This document shows, one piece after another, positions 35,797-44,689 of a DNA stretch of 64,000 nucleotides. The notes below the pieces were generated by a model. That model was given only the letters and a program-made list of their open reading frames with translations. It had not been told where the DNA came from and ran no database searches. This DNA comes from Prolixibacteraceae bacterium (GTDB taxonomy: Bacteria > Bacteroidota > Bacteroidia > Bacteroidales > Prolixibacteraceae): positions 36,946-100,945 of the forward strand of contig DMSQ01000074.1 in the NCBI GenBank assembly GCA_003457135.1, in the 5' to 3' direction. The position numbers and the translations under genes were made by a program. Positions within the stretch are counted from its first letter, which is position 1, and every line of letters starts with the position of its first letter.

Positions 35797-36146
35797 GGAA
35801 TCATTGCCAGACCAGGCTGTGGCCGGAATGGCGGTGTAACAGAAATTCTTTTAACAGCAATGGTTTTCAAAAAAGGCAGAGATTCCTGCCAGAAGGGTAA
35901 CTTTTCGAGCGTATGTTTGAGCAGCCAGCTATATAACTCATCGTTATTACAATCATGTCGTCCGTGCAGGTAAAAAATAACCGGCCATTTTTTGTAAGGA
36001 TCTTTACCGTAATCTTCCGGAACATGCAAAAGGTAGCTGTATTTTACCTCCTTCAGGATTGGTAAAGCAACTGCTTTTTGAGATTTAAAACTCAGTGAAA
36101 GGACTAAAATAATGCAAAAAAAGATATGTCTTTTTATGTTTTTCAA
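35793..36146 (-). pseudogene. truncated alpha/beta hydrolase (esterase/PHB-depolymerase-like) fragment
   Basis: A 117-residue frame with a signal peptide (about 1-28) and the opening of a secreted alpha/beta hydrolase: YSYLLHVPEDYGKDPYKKWPVIFYLHGRHD, where YLHG is the oxyanion-strand motif (key piece VIFYLHGRHD). Full-length relatives run past 220 residues and carry a GxSxG nucleophile and later Asp/His; all are missing. The last ~40 residues do not fit the family and end in a stop overlapping yidD. I therefore read it as a remnant, although a short functional product is possible. Confidence 0.65.
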
Positions 36147-36217
36147 GCTTCTGTTTGATTTGTTTTGTTGGTGAAGCTATGAAAATTGAACCAGACAACC
36201 TGAACCATTAACAATTT

Positions 36218-37204
36218 TTAAATATTCGATTTTTCTATTTCTTTGTAAACCAGGGCGCTGGCACCTACGATAGGAGCATCGCCAGGTTTTAATTGCGAAG
36301 GCAGGATTTTGATCTTATTTTTGAATGTTGTTAACAAATTCTGCTCCATACTTTCTTTGGTAGGTTTGAAAATATAGTCGCCTGCAGCGGTTGGTCCACC
36401 AAACATGAAGATGGCTTCGGGACTCAGGTGGTGGGCAGTATCGGCAAAACTGATTCCCAACCATTTTCCGGTAAGTTCAAACACTTCATTGGCTATCTGA
36501 TCTCCTTTTTCAGCGGCTTCAAAAATCGCTTTTGAATCGAGTTCGTTAAACGATTTATTAGCCAGTAAACTGTTGGTCGCATTGTATTTTACCAACAGCT
36601 CAAAAGCAGTCCGTTTCATTCCGGGAGCCGAGCAGTATGCTTCCATATGTCCCCGTAATCCGCAGCCACATAGCCTTCCTTCAGGGAAAAGTGTGGTATG
36701 TCCGCATTCCCCGGCAAAACCATCGCTTCCATATACCAGGTCGCCATTTACCACAATGCCACTGCCAACTCCGGTTCCGAGAGTGAACATGACAAAGTTT
36801 TTCATTCCTTTGGCACCACCGTAAATCATTTCGCCAATAGCTGCCGCGTTGGCATCATTCGTCAAGGCAATAGCCTGAAGTTCAGGGAATTTAACTTTAA
36901 GTAGTTTTACTAAAGGAACGATTCCTTTAAAAGCCAGGTTTGCGGCATATTCAATGGTTCCTGCATAATAGTTTCCGTTGGGAGCGCCAATGCCTATTCC
37001 CAGAACATTCAGGTCAGGATTCACAAGTTTGGCTGAATTAATCAATTCATGTATGGCTATAGATAAATCATCAACATAACGATCTACATCACCATCTGTA
37101 GGGGTTGCAATGTTATCTTTCAGTATGACATTACCCAGATCATCAACTATGCCAATGGCGGTATTCGTTCCGCCAATATCAACTCCAATTGCTACTTTTT
37201 TCAT
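36218..37204 (-). CDS. ROK family sugar kinase (glucokinase-like)
   Basis: A 328-residue kinase. ATP site VGVDIGGTNTAIGIVDD at the N terminus (phosphate loop DIGGTNT), catalytic Asp in ALTNDANAA, GTGVGSGIVV phosphate-2 motif, and the ROK zinc loop GRLCGCGLRGHMEAY. In most ROK proteins that loop is CxCGxxGCxE; here the third Cys is His, which may still bind zinc. It phosphorylates glucose or a related hexose in the cytosol and follows a FucP-like transporter gene by 19 bp, implying uptake and phosphorylation as one unit. Confidence 0.9.
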   Translation of the reverse strand: MKKVAIGVDIGGTNTAIGIVDDLGNVILKDNIATPTDGDVDRYVDDLSIAIHELINSAKLVNPDLNVLGIGIGAPNGNYYAGTIEYAANLAFKGIVPLVKLLKVKFPELQAIALTNDANAAAIGEMIYGGAKGMKNFVMFTLGTGVGSGIVVNGDLVYGSDGFAGECGHTTLFPEGRLCGCGLRGHMEAYCSAPGMKRTAFELLVKYNATNSLLANKSFNELDSKAIFEAAEKGDQIANEVFELTGKWLGISFADTAHHLSPEAIFMFGGPTAAGDYIFKPTKESMEQNLLTTFKNKIKILPSQLKPGDAPIVGASALVYKEIEKSNI

Positions 37205-37223
37205 CTGTATAAATTTTAAATTT

Positions 37224-38633
37224 TTATCTGATTTTACTTCCTTTTAATGCGAAGAAAGTGATGTATGCAAAACAAATTACAGGTAAAAACAGAGCAGCCT
37301 TTATGCCAACTGAATCGCTGAGCGCTCCCATCAACACAGGAACAACGGCGCCTCCAACAATCAGGGTATTAATAATTCCTGAGGCTACAGGCATTTCGGA
37401 AGGATCGAGGTCGTTAACACTTAGCGAGAAAATATTCGGGAACATGATTGAGTTGAAGAACCCAACTGAAAGTAAGCACCACATCCCGATTTGCGGAGGC
37501 AAAAGAAATCCGGCCAAAACCAGCAACATGTTTGTTGCACCAAAAATTCCCAGGGAAACATTGGCGATGCCTTTACCTAAAAGCATTAACAAGAAGTTGA
37601 TTGCAGCGATACCGAAGAAAATGAACCCATATATTGGTTTCGAATCAAAAACAAATTGACCGTCGGTCACACCTGCTGAGAAGATAAACCAACCTACGAA
37701 AAATGCGAAAATTAAAATATACAAAGAGTATTTGTATTTTAAGTTTTTGGATAGCGTTCCGAGTAAAACCGAACCAAAAAAACGGCCAATCATTTGTCCG
37801 CCCCAATAAATAGCAGTCAGTTTTACGGCTTCATCTTTGGCCATGTTCAACAATTCTGTGAGGTAACTACTTATCTGCGATGCTGTTCCAACTTCGGCCC
37901 CAACGTAACAAAAAATTCCGATTGCCCCTAACCAAACCTGAGGTTTTTTCAGTGCCGACATGTTTGCAACAGTTTCATCCCCTTTGATTTCAGGTAATTT
38001 TATAAATAGGATTCCTATAGCAATCAAAACTACAATTGATCCGATTATAACGAATGGCATTTTTACGAAATCAGCAGCTTCCTGAGCAGATGCCCCATTT
38101 TTAAGTGCAAGAACTGCCGGAGCAAGTACCAGAATTCCGGCCAGATAGGGCGCTATGGTTGTAGCAACGCCGTTTAGCGCCTGGGTTAAATTCAGGCGGG
38201 CCGGTGCCGTTTCCTGTGGGCCTAAGGCCGCGACGTATGGATTGGCTGCCGTTTGCAAAAATACAACCCCGGTTGCCATCACAAATATGGCTCCCAAAAA
38301 CAGTGGATAAGATAAAACTGATACAGCAGGAAAGAACAAATAACTTCCAATTGCCACTAAAAGAAGTCCGGCGATAACTCCATTTTTATATCCGATTTTT
38401 TTAATGATCATCCCGCAAACAAAGCTGAAGCAGAAATAGGCAAAGAAGAAGACCCCATTCACCAATTGGGCGAAAAAGTTTTCCCAGCCAGGATAAAGTG
38501 TTTTAAGATCAAAGGCCAGCTGCACCTGATCTTTCATGGCAATGTTAAAGTTGGTGATAAACCCGAAGATAAAGAAAATGGAAGCCATGAAGGTCATTCC
38601 AATTCTGAGGTTGCTGTTCGATTGCTGGGACAT
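37224..38633 (-). CDS. sugar MFS transporter (FucP/glucose-galactose family)
   Basis: A 469-residue inner-membrane symporter with 12 or so helices. GMTFMASIFFIFGFITNFN starts the first helix and QTAANPYVAALGP near residue 130 is the hallmark of the FucP/GluP family. The C terminus ends ALKGSKIR. It is likely to import a hexose with protons and is upstream of a ROK kinase in one operon. The 180-bp leader before it shows nothing structured. Confidence 0.92.
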   Translation of the reverse strand: MSQQSNSNLRIGMTFMASIFFIFGFITNFNIAMKDQVQLAFDLKTLYPGWENFFAQLVNGVFFFAYFCFSFVCGMIIKKIGYKNGVIAGLLLVAIGSYLFFPAVSVLSYPLFLGAIFVMATGVVFLQTAANPYVAALGPQETAPARLNLTQALNGVATTIAPYLAGILVLAPAVLALKNGASAQEAADFVKMPFVIIGSIVVLIAIGILFIKLPEIKGDETVANMSALKKPQVWLGAIGIFCYVGAEVGTASQISSYLTELLNMAKDEAVKLTAIYWGGQMIGRFFGSVLLGTLSKNLKYKYSLYILIFAFFVGWFIFSAGVTDGQFVFDSKPIYGFIFFGIAAINFLLMLLGKGIANVSLGIFGATNMLLVLAGFLLPPQIGMWCLLSVGFFNSIMFPNIFSLSVNDLDPSEMPVASGIINTLIVGGAVVPVLMGALSDSVGIKAALFLPVICFAYITFFALKGSKIR

Positions 38634-38813
38634 TTTTTTGAGCAGTTTTTAGTTTATAAGGATTAATTTGGTTTAAGTTTTAGGATACCGAACAAAATTA
38701 AAAATTTAATCCAATTATAGCGGGGTCGCATTTCATTTCCGGAAAAAAAAGAACGAAACGCCTTGCCTGATTCGGCCTGACATTCCGTTAACTATTATTA
38801 AACCAAAAGCTTA

Positions 38814-39929
38814 TTATTTTTTATAGACCTTCACTTTTTTTGTCGGGTCTAAACTTGCATTTCGGTTATCAACCTCCCGTATCACATTAGCCGCAATTTC
38901 GGTAAATATTTTTCCGGTAATTGAGTTTTCATTATAAGCAACCGGATTTCCTAAATCGCCACCTTCGCGGATTCCCTGAACAATGGGAACTTGTCCGAGC
39001 AATGACAATTCAAGTTTTTCGGCCAGTTTAACGCCGCCATCCTGACCAAAAATGTAATATTTGTTGTCAGGAAGTTCTTCAGGAGTAAACCAGGCCATGT
39101 TTTCTATTAATCCAAGTACAGGCACATCAACGCCCTTTCCTTTAAACATGTTGACTCCCCGAATGACATCGGCCAGAGCCACATCCTGAGGAGTGGTAAC
39201 TATAATAGCCCCTGTTACCGGAACGGTTTGCACCAGAGTCAGGTGAATGTCGCTGGTTCCGGGAGGAAGGTCGAAAAGCAAATAATCGAGTGTTCCCCAG
39301 TTGCCGTCTGTAATCAATTGGCTGAGCGCCTTCGAAGCCATCGGGCCGCGCCATATAACGGCATCTTCGGTGGCAACAAAAAATCCGACGGATAAAAAAC
39401 TAACTCCAAATTTGCTGATGGGTTGTATTCGTTCTTTTCCGTCAATCCGAATGCCTGCAGGTCTTGTATCTTCAACTCCAAACATTTTTGGGATTGAAGG
39501 TCCGAAAATGTCTGCATCAATCAAGCCTACTTTTGCTCCTGTTTTTGCAAGCGCAATGGCCAGGTTGACTGCAATTGTTGATTTTCCCACCCCTCCTTTT
39601 CCTGAAGCTATAGCGATCAGGTTTTTTACTCCGGGCAGGATCGGGCGTTCCATCTGGTGAATGGCTTTTGCAGTGATGTTTCCTGTAATTTCAACATCCG
39701 GTCCTAGTTGAGTCAGGATGGCTTCTTCGCAAGCTGTAATTACAGCCTTCATATTCGGGTCGTCCGACCGTTGAAAAACCAATGAAAAGGTTATTTTCTT
39801 ACCAGCCACCCTGATTTCCTGAGCCATATCCAGTGAAACAACATCCTGATCACTTCCTGGGAAAATCACCGTACGGAGAGCATCGGTAATATTTTTTGGT
39901 ACGATAAATTTGCGGGGTATTTCAGTCAT
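38814..39929 (-). CDS. Mrp/ApbC-type iron-sulfur cluster carrier ATPase
   Basis: A 371-residue protein with an N-terminal MIP18/DUF59-like domain (about 1-95) and a P-loop ATPase domain. The deviant Walker A is ASGKGGVGKSTIA, followed by LIDADIFGPSIPKMFG and LLFDLPPGTSDIHLTL. It transfers Fe-S clusters to target proteins in the cytosol. ATG 39929 is chosen; codons upstream overlap the ATL gene end and are not family-like. It lies 28 bp after the ATL gene. Confidence 0.93.
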   Translation of the reverse strand: MTEIPRKFIVPKNITDALRTVIFPGSDQDVVSLDMAQEIRVAGKKITFSLVFQRSDDPNMKAVITACEEAILTQLGPDVEITGNITAKAIHQMERPILPGVKNLIAIASGKGGVGKSTIAVNLAIALAKTGAKVGLIDADIFGPSIPKMFGVEDTRPAGIRIDGKERIQPISKFGVSFLSVGFFVATEDAVIWRGPMASKALSQLITDGNWGTLDYLLFDLPPGTSDIHLTLVQTVPVTGAIIVTTPQDVALADVIRGVNMFKGKGVDVPVLGLIENMAWFTPEELPDNKYYIFGQDGGVKLAEKLELSLLGQVPIVQGIREGGDLGNPVAYNENSITGKIFTEIAANVIREVDNRNASLDPTKKVKVYKK

Positions 39930-39957
39930 TATTATATGTATTTGGTAATAAAACAAA

Positions 39958-40290
39958 CTATTCCATATCAAGTTCAATCATCGGATTCCAGAAGTGCCTG
40001 TTAAAATCAACAATCTGGTCATTAATTACTGAAATTCCTTCGGCTTCGAGCAATTCCTGCATGATGGTTGACGAGCCAAAATGGTGTTTCCCGGTTAGCA
40101 ATCCGTTTCGGTTTACCACCCGGTGAGCAGGTACAAATCTATCCTGAACATGGGCATTGTTCATTGCCCATCCTACCATCCGCGACGATTGAACTGAGCC
40201 AAGATAAGCAGCAATGGCCCCGTAGCTGGTTACTTTTCCTGCAGGAATCAGGCGGACTACATCGTACACTTTATCATAGAAATCATTCAT
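39958..40290 (-). CDS. alkyltransferase-like protein (ATL)
   Basis: A 110-residue protein of the MGMT DNA-binding fold. IPAGKVTSYGAIAAYLG holds the Tyr/Arg-finger helix region and MVGWAMNNA follows. The catalytic PCHR of true O6-alkylguanine transferases reads PAHR here (VPAHRVVNRNG), so it cannot take an alkyl group on Cys. ATLs with this change bind O6-alkylguanine and hand it to nucleotide excision repair. ATG 40290 begins the standard N terminus (MNDFYDKV). Confidence 0.92.
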   Translation of the reverse strand: MNDFYDKVYDVVRLIPAGKVTSYGAIAAYLGSVQSSRMVGWAMNNAHVQDRFVPAHRVVNRNGLLTGKHHFGSSTIMQELLEAEGISVINDQIVDFNRHFWNPMIELDME

Positions 40291-40334
40291 TTTTGAAGCT
40301 TTAAGTTCCAAGTATGTCAATTGTTTCGTGTTAC

Positions 40335-40406
40335 GTGTTACGAGTTGCGCGACTTACACGCATCTCGAAACTCGTAACACTTTTACTGCCAACTGCGACT
40401 GACCAC
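40335..40406 (+). repeat. dispersed intergenic repeat, copy A, with 12-bp inverted arms
   Basis: GTGTTACGAGTT (40335-40346) pairs with AACTCGTAACAC (40369-40380), then ttttactgccaactgcgactga follows. The inverse complement of 43654-43726 carries the same modules in the same order. It lies between the ATL and trmB genes. Confidence 0.6.
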
Positions 40407-40417
40407 TGAATACTTTT

Positions 40418-41158
40418 TTATTCTTTCGCACTACGCCCAAAACTCCGGTAGGGATCTTTCTCAATTTCAACTTCAGGTTCAGTCAGTGGATTTTGATGGC
40501 TGAGCCTGAAGGCCAGATATTTGATGCTCAGTCCACGGTCGAGCCATTGCGTTTCGTAGAAGGTTTTTATCGAAAGGACTTCATCGTGAAGTTCAGTGTG
40601 ATACAAATCCTCTGTTTTCCGGATCAGTTCGAACCGGTTTTCAGCGACCATGGCTTCGGTGTAACGGTACATAAAATTACTGTCCGATTTCAGATGAATG
40701 ATCCCATTCGGGACCATAATCTGCCGGTAATTTTCAATGAAATTGGTAGCCGTCAATCGTTTTCTTGTCTTTCTCATTTGAGGATCAGGAAAGGTGAGCC
40801 ATATTTCGGCAATTTCGCTTTCAGCAAAAAACAGCCGGATATTTTCGATATTGGTGCGCAAAAAGCCAACATTCTTCAATCCAAGTTCTTTGCCATGAGT
40901 GGCTCCAACCCACATCCGCGCACCTTTGATGTCAAGGCCAATGAAATTGTATTCAGGAAAATGACTGGCCATTTTTACGGTATATTCGCCCTTGCCGCAT
41001 CCCAATTCAAGAATAATAGGATTTTTGTTCCCAAAAAAGGCTTCGGCCCATTTTCCCTTATACTGAAATTCTTCGGACAACAATTTTTTGTAGGATATCT
41101 GAACAACATGTTCGTAGGTATTCAGTTCGGCAAATTTGGATAGTTTATTCTTCGACAC
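40418..41158 (-). CDS. trmB: tRNA (guanine-N7)-methyltransferase
   Basis: A 246-residue enzyme that makes m7G46 in tRNA. SAM motif LELGCGKGEYTVKMA, IGLDIKGARMWVGA, and the diagnostic LTFPDPQMRKTRKRL are present. The GTG at 41158 (SKNKLSKFAELNTYEHV) is preferred because homologues begin with M-G-K-N-K-L at this point and it leaves 10 bp after gldH; ATG 41185 would overlap gldH by 17 bp. Confidence 0.92.
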   Translation of the reverse strand: MSKNKLSKFAELNTYEHVVQISYKKLLSEEFQYKGKWAEAFFGNKNPIILELGCGKGEYTVKMASHFPEYNFIGLDIKGARMWVGATHGKELGLKNVGFLRTNIENIRLFFAESEIAEIWLTFPDPQMRKTRKRLTATNFIENYRQIMVPNGIIHLKSDSNFMYRYTEAMVAENRFELIRKTEDLYHTELHDEVLSIKTFYETQWLDRGLSIKYLAFRLSHQNPLTEPEVEIEKDPYRSFGRSAKE

Positions 41159-41168
41159 CAGTCTGAAT

Positions 41169-41639
41169 TTAGTAAGTTTTTTCAATTCGGATACCTATGT
41201 CGCGGATTCCTTCCAGCACATTGTCACGCATTCCCTGTTTGATACTGAAGGTATAATTTCCTTTATGCGGAAAATAAACGCTCTTCTTATACAGAATATG
41301 GTTGTCGTGCAAACCGCCAACTCCGCTGCCCTTCCATTTGCCCGAAGGTTCGGCCAGGGTGAACTCAACGGTGTCGGTCCTTATCGCTCCGTCGGGCGAG
41401 CCAATAGTCAGGAAAAGCCAAAGGTTGCTGTAAGCATAGGTTCCCTTGTTACGGATGTTTAAATACAAATTATTGTTTTTAATGGTATCGGTAAGCGTAA
41501 GATTAAAAACCACGACCGAATCTTTATGCCATCCTTTTTTATCGAGTTCATAGTACGATTCGAAAACCCTTTTCCGGTCGCACGAAAAGATGCCAGCCAT
41601 CAGAAGAATGCATAAAAAAAGGTAGAAAAATTGCTTCAT
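41169..41639 (-). CDS. gldH: gliding motility lipoprotein GldH
   Basis: A 156-residue lipoprotein: signal MKQFFYLFLCILLMAGIFSC with lipobox Cys at about 20, then ESYYELDKKGWHKDSVVVF, the conserved opening of GldH (key piece YYELDKKGWHKD). It belongs to the gliding/T9SS-associated set, though in many non-gliding Bacteroidales it supports type IX secretion. The start overlaps the ricT-like stop as ATGA, a neighbourhood conserved in Bacteroidota. Confidence 0.92.
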   Translation of the reverse strand: MKQFFYLFLCILLMAGIFSCDRKRVFESYYELDKKGWHKDSVVVFNLTLTDTIKNNNLYLNIRNKGTYAYSNLWLFLTIGSPDGAIRTDTVEFTLAEPSGKWKGSGVGGLHDNHILYKKSVYFPHKGNYTFSIKQGMRDNVLEGIRDIGIRIEKTY

Positions 41640-42763
41640 GATTTTGGTTTAAATTTACGGCGGCGGTTATTATTGTTGCGTTTTTTATTACTTGTATTTT
41701 TAGGATCATCAAACCGGGTGATCATATCACGGTCGGAGCCAGCCTCAAAATCTAATTTTTCGACAAGTGGTTTGGTTTCATACTCAAGGGTGATCCTGCT
41801 TACTTTTTTACCTTTTTGGTTTTGCCTGATGATATCCTTTACCCGGTCAACCGGAACGGGAATAAAGTTGCCCGATTTATCGCCAATCTGCGAATACCAG
41901 TATATACGACCGAAAATATCAGCTTTCTGGTACTGGAAGGAACCATTCTCAGCCTCAAGGGCAATATTGGTTGGTGGAAAATCTTTTTGTGCATCAATAT
42001 AGGAATCCACTTCGAAGTTGAGGCAACATTTGAGTTTTCCGCACTGACCGGCAAGCTTTTGAGGATTAAGCGAAATATCCTGATAACGAGCTGCATTAGT
42101 TGTAACTGAAACAAAATTATTGATCCACATAGCACAACAGATTTCGCGCCCGCAAGGTCCAATTCCTCCAATCCGGCCAGCTTCCTGACGCGCGCCGATC
42201 TGTTTCATTTCAATACGTATTCGGAAGGTATCGGCCAGAACTTTGATGAGCTGACGAAAGTCAACCCGGTCGTCGGCCAGGTAATAAAAAATCGCTTTGG
42301 TCCGGTCGCCCTGATATTCCACATCGCCAATCTTCATGTTCAATTTCAGTTCAAGGGCAATCTGCCTCGATTGAAGCATGGTTTGATGTTCGAGCGCAAT
42401 GGCTTCCTTCCATTTTTCGATATCGGCCTGTTTGGCTTTGCGGTATATTTTACGGATTTCACCATTGATCAGCGTTACCTTGTGCTTTTTCATTTGCTCA
42501 AGAACCAGGTCGCCGGTCAAAGTTACAATACCGATATCGTGGCCTGGATTTGCTTCAACAGCAATAATATCGCCTGCATTGAGCTTAAGGTTGTTTACAT
42601 TTCTGAAATAGTCTTTCCGGGTATTTTTAAACCGGACTTCAACCAAATCAGTCGGATTCGCAATGTTGATCACATCGTCCAGCCAATCGTAAACATTTAG
42701 TTTAGAGCAGGTTCCCCCGTGTCCGTTGCAACAACCGCGATCAACCAAATTCAGATCATCCAT
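41636..42763 (-). CDS. PSP1-domain regulatory iron-sulfur protein (RicT/YaaT-like)
   Basis: A 375-residue protein with a PSP1 C-terminal domain. Cys clusters DRGCCNGHGGTC near the N terminus and GIGPCGREICCAMW with KLKCCLNFE are those that hold Fe-S clusters in the Ric complex of Bacillus. A Lys/Arg/Asn-rich tail (KKRNNNNRRRKF) follows. ATG 42763 (MDDLNLVDRG) is chosen; the upstream TTG has no support. Its function in Bacteroidota is not established; in Bacillus, RicT acts in RNA maturation with RNase Y. Confidence 0.9.
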   Translation of the reverse strand: MDDLNLVDRGCCNGHGGTCSKLNVYDWLDDVINIANPTDLVEVRFKNTRKDYFRNVNNLKLNAGDIIAVEANPGHDIGIVTLTGDLVLEQMKKHKVTLINGEIRKIYRKAKQADIEKWKEAIALEHQTMLQSRQIALELKLNMKIGDVEYQGDRTKAIFYYLADDRVDFRQLIKVLADTFRIRIEMKQIGARQEAGRIGGIGPCGREICCAMWINNFVSVTTNAARYQDISLNPQKLAGQCGKLKCCLNFEVDSYIDAQKDFPPTNIALEAENGSFQYQKADIFGRIYWYSQIGDKSGNFIPVPVDRVKDIIRQNQKGKKVSRITLEYETKPLVEKLDFEAGSDRDMITRFDDPKNTSNKKRNNNNRRRKFKPKS

Positions 42764-42926
42764 AATAGTAATTTTTGCTGCCCGAAAAATTTTATTTGAA
42801 GATCGGATCAAGAGTTCCGTATCGTTGCGAAATTAGTTATAAAACCCGATAAAAAAAGCCGCTCAGCCACCGAAATGAATATGCAAAGGACAAAATGATA
42901 CGTAGTTTCAGGATGGATCGGTAGCT

Positions 42927-43616
42927 TCAATCTTTCAAATAATCAATCTGTACCAGGTCGTTCCAGATTGGATCTTTGGGAGGTTTTGCCACAATTTTAA
43001 CGAGTAGTTTGGTCACCGGATGGATGAATTCGATTTTGCGGGCATGCAAATGAATACCGGCATTTTCGTTGCTTCGGGCAGCCCCGTATTTCAGGTCACC
43101 TTTGATGTGGAGGCCAATGCGGTTGAGCTGGGCGCGAATCTGGTGGTGGCGTCCGGTTTTCAGATCAATTTCGAGCAAATGGTAATGGTTGAGCGTGGCC
43201 ACATGACGGTAGTGCATGATGGCTTCTTTTGAACCTTTGCGTTCTTTATTGTGGGCGTGCGATTTGTTTTTTTCTTCGTTCTTCAAAATCCAGTGGTGCA
43301 AGGTTCCTTCTTCCAGTTCGGGAAGTTTGTCAACCACGGCCCAGTAGGTTTTTTTCATGGCATCCTTGTCCTGAAACATTTCATTCAGCCGGGTAAGCGC
43401 TTTGCTGGTCCGGGCAAAAAGCACTACGCCCGAAGTGGGCCTGTCGAGCCGGTGCGGCGATCCAAGATATGCTTCGCCGGGTTTCTTATATTTGACCCTA
43501 ACGTATTCTTTAACCTCGTCAATTAAAGTTACATCGCCACTTTTGTCGCCCTGAACGATCTCGCCACACGCTTTGTTTACAGCGATAATATGATTGTCTT
43601 CGTATATGATTTCCAT
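42927..43616 (-). CDS. RluA-family pseudouridine synthase
   Basis: A 229-residue enzyme of the RluA family lacking an S4 domain. Catalytic motif SPHRLDRPTSGVVLFARTSKAL with the essential Asp (key piece HRLDRPTSG), LLEIDLKTGRHHQIRAQL and IKGDLKYG are standard. It isomerises specific uridines in rRNA or tRNA. It is transcribed downstream of panB with a repeat element between. It is distinct from the S4-containing copy at 24.3 kb. Confidence 0.92.
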   Translation of the reverse strand: MEIIYEDNHIIAVNKACGEIVQGDKSGDVTLIDEVKEYVRVKYKKPGEAYLGSPHRLDRPTSGVVLFARTSKALTRLNEMFQDKDAMKKTYWAVVDKLPELEEGTLHHWILKNEEKNKSHAHNKERKGSKEAIMHYRHVATLNHYHLLEIDLKTGRHHQIRAQLNRIGLHIKGDLKYGAARSNENAGIHLHARKIEFIHPVTKLLVKIVAKPPKDPIWNDLVQIDYLKD

Positions 43617-43653
43617 TTTCAGCGTTTTAATTTATAAACAGCAAGTCAAGGTG

Positions 43654-43726
43654 TTCAGTTGCAGTTGGCAGAAAATGTTGCGTGTTTCGAGTTCCGAGTT
43701 AAACCGCATCCCGTATCCCGCAACTC
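43654..43726 (-). repeat. dispersed intergenic repeat, copy B
   Basis: Read on the minus strand it contains GAGTTGCGGGATACGGGATG, then AACTCGAAACACGCAACA, then ttttctgccaactgcaactga, matching copy A (40335-40406) module by module. The most exact shared part is CTGCCAACTGCrACTGA. It lies between panB and the RluA gene, inverted relative to copy A. Confidence 0.6.
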
Positions 43727-44542
43727 TTAATATTGTTCTCTTTCGTTAGGAAAATCCAGGGACTTCACATCCTGAACATAATGGTTTACAGCGCCGGTAA
43801 TTTCTTCTGCCAGATTTAAATATCTCCTTAAAAAGCGTGGCGAAAATGTCTGGGTTATTCCCAGCATGTCGTGTATAACCAGAACCTGACCATCGACACC
43901 GCCACCGGCGCCAATTCCGATGACAGGAATTTTCAGGGATTTGGCAACCTTAGCTCCCAATTCTGCGGGAATTTTTTCAAGTACAATGGCAAAACAGCCG
44001 GCCTCCTCAAGCAGTTTGGCATCCTCGATCAATTTTTGAGCCTCAACCTCTTCCCTGGCACGAACTACATAAGTTCCGTATTTGTTGATTGATTGCGGCA
44101 TCAATCCTAAATGACCCATTACCGGGATTCCTGCAGATAAGATACGCTCAACCGATTCAATAATTTCTTTCCCGCCTTCGACCTTCACGGCATCGGCATG
44201 GGTGACTTTCATGATTTTAATGGCCGAGTTAAGCGCTTCGAGAGAGTTCCCCTGATAGGTTCCGAAAGGCATATCAACCACTACCAATGCGCGGGTTACT
44301 GCCCGTACAACTGATTTGCCATGATAAATCATCTGATCGAGTGTAATAGGCAAAGTTGTTTCGTTACCGGCCATTACATTGGAAGCCGAATCTCCGACCA
44401 GGATAATGTCAATCCCTGCCTGATCAACCAACCTGGCCATGCTGTAATCGTACGAGGTAAGCATGGCAATTTTTTCGCCTTTAAGCTTCATTTCTGCAAG
44501 CACATGCGTGGTAACACGCTTGATTTCTTTGTGGACTGACAT
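43727..44542 (-). CDS. panB: 3-methyl-2-oxobutanoate hydroxymethyltransferase
   Basis: A 271-residue TIM-barrel enzyme that makes ketopantoate from alpha-ketoisovalerate and methylenetetrahydrofolate, the first committed step to pantothenate and CoA. MLTSYDYSMARLVDQAGIDIILVGDSASNV holds the metal-binding Asp residues (key pieces LTSYDYS and VGDSASNV), followed by VKVEGGKE, GHLGLMPQS and PVIGIGAG. ATG 44542 is used; the upstream TTG at 44557 is unlikely. PanC and panD are not in the window. Confidence 0.95.
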   Translation of the reverse strand: MSVHKEIKRVTTHVLAEMKLKGEKIAMLTSYDYSMARLVDQAGIDIILVGDSASNVMAGNETTLPITLDQMIYHGKSVVRAVTRALVVVDMPFGTYQGNSLEALNSAIKIMKVTHADAVKVEGGKEIIESVERILSAGIPVMGHLGLMPQSINKYGTYVVRAREEVEAQKLIEDAKLLEEAGCFAIVLEKIPAELGAKVAKSLKIPVIGIGAGGGVDGQVLVIHDMLGITQTFSPRFLRRYLNLAEEITGAVNHYVQDVKSLDFPNEREQY

Positions 44543-44689
44543 AAATTTCGTATTCAATTGGGCTACAAAAGTAAGAATTTATAGATTGTAAAATCCGGTT
44601 TCTTTCTGTCAATTGATTTCTAACCGTTAAGAGTATTAAGAAACAGCCACCGGATAGCTAAATACTTTTCATTCAATCCATCAGTCTTT

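Noticed and set aside
40493..41143. 216-codon antisense frame inside trmB
   Set aside because: The minus strand carries unmistakable TrmB motifs; the antisense product has none.
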